Shown here piece by piece: positions 60,783 through 64,000 of a stretch of DNA of 64,000 nucleotides. How positions within the stretch are numbered: the stretch's first letter is position 1; the number at the start of each line of letters is the position of its first letter. The notes under the pieces were generated by a model. That model did no database searches. It worked only from the letters and a program-made list of their open reading frames with translations, and had not been told where the DNA came from. Origin of the DNA: Rossellomorea sp. AcN35-11 (lineage in GTDB: Bacteria > Bacillota > Bacilli > Bacillales > Bacillaceae_B). The position numbers and the translations under genes are program-made. Where the stretch lies: assembly GCA_030388825.1 (NCBI GenBank), contig CP128835.1, forward strand, positions 1,606,001 to 1,670,000, written 5' to 3'.

Positions 60783-61190
60783 TTATTTTGTGTAGTTCAA
60801 ATCCCAATTGATTCCGTAAGGGTCTTTTACTTTAGCATATTTAGCACCCCAGAAAGTGTCCTGAAGTTCCATAATAACTGTGCCTTTTTCAGTTAAACGG
60901 CTGTAATAAGTGTCGATTTCTTCTTCACTTTCGAGCTCAAGGACAAGGGAAATGTTATTCCCTACGGTTGGTTCCTGGCCTGGAAAGCTGTCTGATACCA
61001 TAAAGAATAGATTGCCTTTTTTAAATTTCGCATGCATGATCCCGTCAGAAATTTCCGGTGGACTTGGGAAATCTGCCTCACCAAATGTCTGAAGTTCCGT
61101 CACTTCGCCTTCAAATACCTCTTTGTAGTATTCCAATGCTTCTTTTCCTTCACCATTAAAACTAAAATAAGGTGTAATCTGATGCTTCAT
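60783..61190 (-). CDS. VOC (PhnB/glyoxalase-like) family protein
   Basis: A 135-residue vicinal-oxygen-chelate protein similar to PhnB/YjdN. KHQITPYFSFNGEGKEALEYYKEVF opens it and KVKDPYGINWDLN closes it, both typical. It is single-domain with no obvious complete metal triad, so it may be a non-catalytic or dimeric-site member. ATG 61190 follows GGAGTGGA. It is monocistronic. Confidence 0.85.
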   Translation of the reverse strand: MKHQITPYFSFNGEGKEALEYYKEVFEGEVTELQTFGEADFPSPPEISDGIMHAKFKKGNLFFMVSDSFPGQEPTVGNNISLVLELESEEEIDTYYSRLTEKGTVIMELQDTFWGAKYAKVKDPYGINWDLNYTK

Positions 61191-61328
61191 CAACTCTCCA
61201 CTCCAATTCCTAAGTATTTTCATACATCTTTATTATAGTCCAATTTGATGGAATAAAACAAGAACAAATGTTCTGTTCTTGTGAAAAAAAGTGGATAGAC
61301 ACATAAATGTCTATCCATGATGATTTCT

Positions 61329-61751
61329 TTATAATAGTTCAGTATTCAACTCAACCTCGATATTTCCATTCGTTGCTTTGGAGTATGGGCATACACCGTG
61401 TGCTTTTTCCACTAACTGCTTTGCTTCATCCAGTTCAACCCCACTGACAGCAACTGTCAGGACAACCCCGAGCTTGAATCCTCCATCTGTATCTTTTCCG
61501 ATAGAGACTTCAGCCGTTACATTGGATTCAATTTTCTTCTTTTCCTGGCGGGCAACCAAGTTTAGAGCGCTGTCGAAACATGCCGCATATCCAGCTGCGA
61601 ACAGTTGTTCAGGATTCGTTGATCCTTCTGCTCCAGATCCCCCAAGTGACTTGGGCATAGCCAATCCAATATCGAGAACTCCATCACTGCTTGTCACTTT
61701 GCCGGCACGGCCACCTTTTGCTGTTGCTTTTGCTGTGTATAATGCATCCAT
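61329..61751 (-). CDS. ohrA: Organic hydroperoxide resistance protein Ohr
   Basis: A 140-residue OsmC/Ohr peroxidase that reduces organic hydroperoxides with lipoyl or dithiol donors. The catalytic cysteine pair is in GYAACFDSAL and GVCPYSKA. ALYTAKATAKGGRAGKV opens it. ATG 61751 follows AGAGGAGTG; an in-frame extension upstream crosses the operator. It is divergent from ohrR, its repressor, with operator sites between. Confidence 0.95.
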   Translation of the reverse strand: MDALYTAKATAKGGRAGKVTSSDGVLDIGLAMPKSLGGSGAEGSTNPEQLFAAGYAACFDSALNLVARQEKKKIESNVTAEVSIGKDTDGGFKLGVVLTVAVSGVELDEAKQLVEKAHGVCPYSKATNGNIEVELNTELL

Positions 61752-61770
61752 TTCGTTCACTCCTCTTTTA

Positions 61771-61857
61771 TATTGTGTGCAATTAAATAGTACAAAACTA
61801 ATAATAAAAGGTTTCACTTATATTGTCAACAATTAAATTTTACACAATTAAATTTGA
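61771..61857. promoter_or_regulatory. OhrR operators between ohrA and ohrR
   Basis: TATTGT-GTG-CAATTAAAT (61771-61788) and TATTGT-CAA-CAATTAAAT (61821-61838) are nearly identical 18-mers exactly 50 bp apart, and CAATTAAATTT recurs at 61845-61855. They resemble the B. subtilis OhrR operator TACAATTAAATTGTA. Confidence 0.8.
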
Positions 61858-61920
61858 TAATTGGTTTTGATTTCTGTATGATGATCACAGCTAGTATGTT
61901 CAAGAAAGGAACGGTCATGT

Positions 61921-62349
61921 ATGAAAGATGTACTATTATTGGAAAATCAAATATGCTTTAAAATTTATACAGCAGAACGTGAAATTACAAAACTTTATCG
62001 AAGCTTACTTGAAGACATCGGAGTGACGTATCCTCAATATTTAACTTTATTGGTGCTGTGGGAAACCGAGACCATTTCCGTCAAGGAATTGGGCAGAAAG
62101 CTGTTCCTGGATTCAGGAACGCTGACTCCCATGCTGAAAAGGATGGAAACCAACGGGATTGTCGAACGCCATCGTTCCAAGGAGGATGAAAGAAGTGTAT
62201 TGATTTCCCTGACGAAATTGGGGGTAGAGATGAAGGAAAAGGCAGCTTGCATCCCTACTCGTTTAGTAGAGAGCCTGGAGATGGAAGGGGAAGAGCTGGA
62301 GCAGCTGGATCGTACATTGACGACGATTCTTGGGAGACTACAAAAATAG
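61921..62349 (+). CDS. ohrR: MarR-family organic-peroxide sensor OhrR
   Basis: A 142-residue repressor. The single sensing cysteine is in ENQICFKIY (Cys12 in this frame), the wing and recognition helix are in LFLDSGTLTPMLKRMETNGIV and RSKEDERSVLI. Oxidation of the cysteine by organic peroxide releases DNA. One-cysteine type, as in B. subtilis. AAAGGA precedes the ATG. The divergent ohrA is its known target. Confidence 0.93.
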   Translation: MKDVLLLENQICFKIYTAEREITKLYRSLLEDIGVTYPQYLTLLVLWETETISVKELGRKLFLDSGTLTPMLKRMETNGIVERHRSKEDERSVLISLTKLGVEMKEKAACIPTRLVESLEMEGEELEQLDRTLTTILGRLQK

Positions 62350-62456
62350 AAAGAAGAGTGGCTTGTGTAACGGGTTCGGTTTTCGAGTAGAAAATGCTCA
62401 GTCGTTCCAGGCTACAGTCGAAACAGCAATACCATGAACAATGAAAATATCAGTGA

Positions 62457-62492
62457 AAAGCAGTGGATGACCTGAACATCCGCTGCTTTTTA
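62457..62492 (+). terminator. Terminator after ohrR
   Basis: AAAAGCAGTGGATG and CATCCGCTGCTTTT form a stem with one G-C/T-G variation, a 7-base loop and a T-run. It lies 108 bp after ohrR. Confidence 0.8.
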
Positions 62493-62654
62493 CATTGCAT
62501 GAAAAACCATCGATTCCGGAAATATTGTATGGAAACTTATGGTAGTATAAAGTTAATGCAATTATTCCATTTAAGGAGCTTTCCATTTGAATGATGAAGC
62601 CAACTTTTGAATATAACAATAGAGAGTAAATCCATTAGAATGGGAGAGTTTACT

Positions 62655-63416
62655 TTGAGGATATTGGTTACTGGTTCAACTGGACAACTAGGTTCCACTT
62701 TACTTAAGCAGCTAAAGGGTTCTGATTATAAACTTAAAATAACTTCGAGAAGAAAACCGAATGAAATAGGAGATTCCGAGTGGGTTTATAGCGATTTATC
62801 GTCTGGTGAAGGGTTAGAAGAAGCAATAAAAGATGTTTATGTTATTATACACGCAGCAACAAGTCCGATTAAAAACTCAGAGATGGTCGAGGTTACAGGT
62901 TTTAAGGAGTTTTTAAGTAAAATGAAACATATAAAACATCTTATTTATCCGTCGATTGTTGGCATAGATGAAATACCGTTTAAATATTATAAACAAAAAT
63001 ATCAAGCAGAAAATTTGTTAAGGAGTTACTCTATACCTCATACAATTGTACGTGCCACTCAGTTTCACCATTTTGTTGAAAATTTGTTTTTATCAAAACC
63101 ATTATGTAAAAGATATATTGTCCCCGGTAAAGTGAAATTTCAAAGTGTGGATGTTTGTGAATTTGCCAATCATCTAATAGGTTTAGTGGAAAAAAATCCA
63201 CAAGGAAGAGCGGATGATTTTGGTGGACCAGAAATTATGACACTAAAAGAAATGGCTGAACTGAAAGTCAAAATAAATCATGAAACCAATAAAGTTCTAA
63301 GCATTCCTTTAGCGGGAAAGCTTTACAAATCTATCTCCGAAGGGAAAAATACAAATTCTAATAGAAAAGCAGGGAACATCACCTTCGGGGAATATCTAAG
63401 TAATAAGCTCGAGTAA
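62655..63416 (+). CDS. NAD(P)-binding atypical SDR (NmrA-like) protein
   Basis: A protein of about 253 residues with the dinucleotide loop VTGSTGQLGSTLLKQL at residues 5-20 and an NmrA/YwnB-like course (VIIHAATSP, HIKHLIYPSIVGID, TIVRATQFHHFVENL). The TTG at 62655, 6 nt after GGGAGAG, is preferred to the longer frame. No catalytic Tyr-x3-Lys in the usual place is confidently seen, though YYKQKYQAE is close. Base composition is visibly more AT-rich than the neighbours, suggesting later acquisition. Confidence 0.82.
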   Translation: MRILVTGSTGQLGSTLLKQLKGSDYKLKITSRRKPNEIGDSEWVYSDLSSGEGLEEAIKDVYVIIHAATSPIKNSEMVEVTGFKEFLSKMKHIKHLIYPSIVGIDEIPFKYYKQKYQAENLLRSYSIPHTIVRATQFHHFVENLFLSKPLCKRYIVPGKVKFQSVDVCEFANHLIGLVEKNPQGRADDFGGPEIMTLKEMAELKVKINHETNKVLSIPLAGKLYKSISEGKNTNSNRKAGNITFGEYLSNKLE

Positions 63417-63793
63417 GTGATTGTAAGGTCAGGTTGCTGAGAGAAACGACTTCCTGAATAAGGATGATCGGTGACTTTAAAAGAATAAACGATTGGGTCA
63501 GTGGTAATAACCGCTGACTTCTTTGGTATGCCAAGCATGGTGTTAGCATACCAGATAGCAGTTGTCTGCCGCCTATCAGATATTGGCTTATAGTGTGCAA
63601 ATTCATTTGCTAATGTACATGTTATAATCGTTCAAATCCAATGTATATTAGGAAACAAAGGAATCTCGATTCATATGCGAATGAAGATCCAAAATATAGT
63701 GTTAGTTGAATTTTTCACTTTCAAAGTTGAACCCCTTAGCCCTCTCTTTTTATCATTTCAACGAAAAAGGATGAACCCGAAAAGGGATCACCC
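63417..63793. other. Gene-free region with hairpins
   Basis: GTCAGTGGT (63497-63505) and ACCGCTGAC (63510-63518) form a 9-bp hairpin followed by TTCTTT, the likely terminator of the SDR gene. GGTATGC/GCATACC around 63534-63552 is a second inverted repeat. A terminator-like hairpin for the reverse-strand gene lies near 63765-63793. No coding sequence is seen. Confidence 0.5.
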
Positions 63794-64000
63794 ATTATTT
63801 AAATGATTCGTTCCATCGTTCAGCCTTTTCAAGGGCTGCAATGTCATTCATGACCTCACCGGGCTTCACTCCGGCACCAATCAGATAATCTGCAAACTCC
63901 ATATTGACGAATTCAAAAATATAATGGAATTGTTGTATCAGGGGCAGGCCTTTAATTTTGGCACTTGTTCCACCCGTGACGACTACATAGGCTTTTTTCT
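63794..64000 (-). CDS. NADPH-dependent flavin reductase-like protein, C-terminal part
   Basis: The window holds the last 68 codons, ending at TAA 63794-63796. The segment AYVVVTGGTSAKIKGLPLIQ and FEFVNMEFADYLIGAG followed by a short helical tail is like the C-terminal half of flavodoxin-fold NAD(P)H-dependent FMN reductases or quinone reductases. The N-terminal FMN loop lies beyond the window, so the call is provisional. Confidence 0.55.

Overview
The window reads as chromosome of a low-to-moderate GC, spore-forming Bacillaceae bacterium of the Bacillus/Rossellomorea type (genus is inference). Seen directly: a cggR-gapA-pgk-tpiA-gpmI-eno glycolytic operon with its CggR operator, the secG-est-rnr-smpB-ssrA block, a cytochrome aa3-type quinol oxidase operon (qoxABCD), a CotF-type coat protein, an S-box (SAM-I) riboswitch, CopY, Fur and OhrR target sites, and Bacillus-style Shine-Dalgarno sequences throughout.

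Layout. 0.2-2.9 kb: a lone AAA ATPase, rpoN/sigL and a glutaredoxin-like gene. 3.0-10.2 kb: glycolysis. 10.3-15.3 kb: secretion and RNA quality control, ending in tmRNA. 15.5-27.6 kb: a copper and respiration district, with a 16-Cys four-helix-bundle protein, an outward-facing two-component system plus beta-propeller lipoprotein, YdhK, copY-copZ-copA-glutaredoxin, then qoxABCD. 27.8-36.2 kb: a LysM protein, aspartase, YdeI and DUF2254 proteins, a SAM-riboswitch-controlled homoserine dehydrogenase/aspartokinase pair and an L,D-transpeptidase. 36.3-44.0 kb: CotF protein, LysE exporter, YqcI/YcgG haem-type N-hydroxylase, APC permease, dimethylargininase-like hydrolase, diguanylate cyclase, neutral protease. 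44.4-53.5 kb: two HxlR-regulated redox genes, a Fur-controlled flavodoxin with a RecB/Cas4-like Fe-S protein, dispersed repeats, a NERD protein and CatE. 53.6-64.0 kb: low-complexity proteins, a membrane-anchored metallo-hydrolase, a DM13/two-component/MsrAB envelope-repair operon, the ohrA/ohrR pair, an AT-rich SDR gene and a truncated flavin reductase.

Ten genes, some of them housekeeping (sigL, rnr twice, copY, hom, a response regulator, transporters), carry eleven single-base frame breaks. Every one is a +1 insertion and most lie in short homopolymers. I regard them as probable sequence errors rather than true pseudogenes.

Best candidates for something new: the guanidino-compound neighbourhood at 37.1-40.9 kb; a catalytically degenerate Cas4/AddB-like Fe-S protein behind a Fur-controlled flavodoxin; a DM13-sensor kinase-MsrAB operon; a cysteine-free QoxA with a histidine-rich tail beside copper genes; and a five-unit 20-bp phased repeat upstream of the NERD gene.
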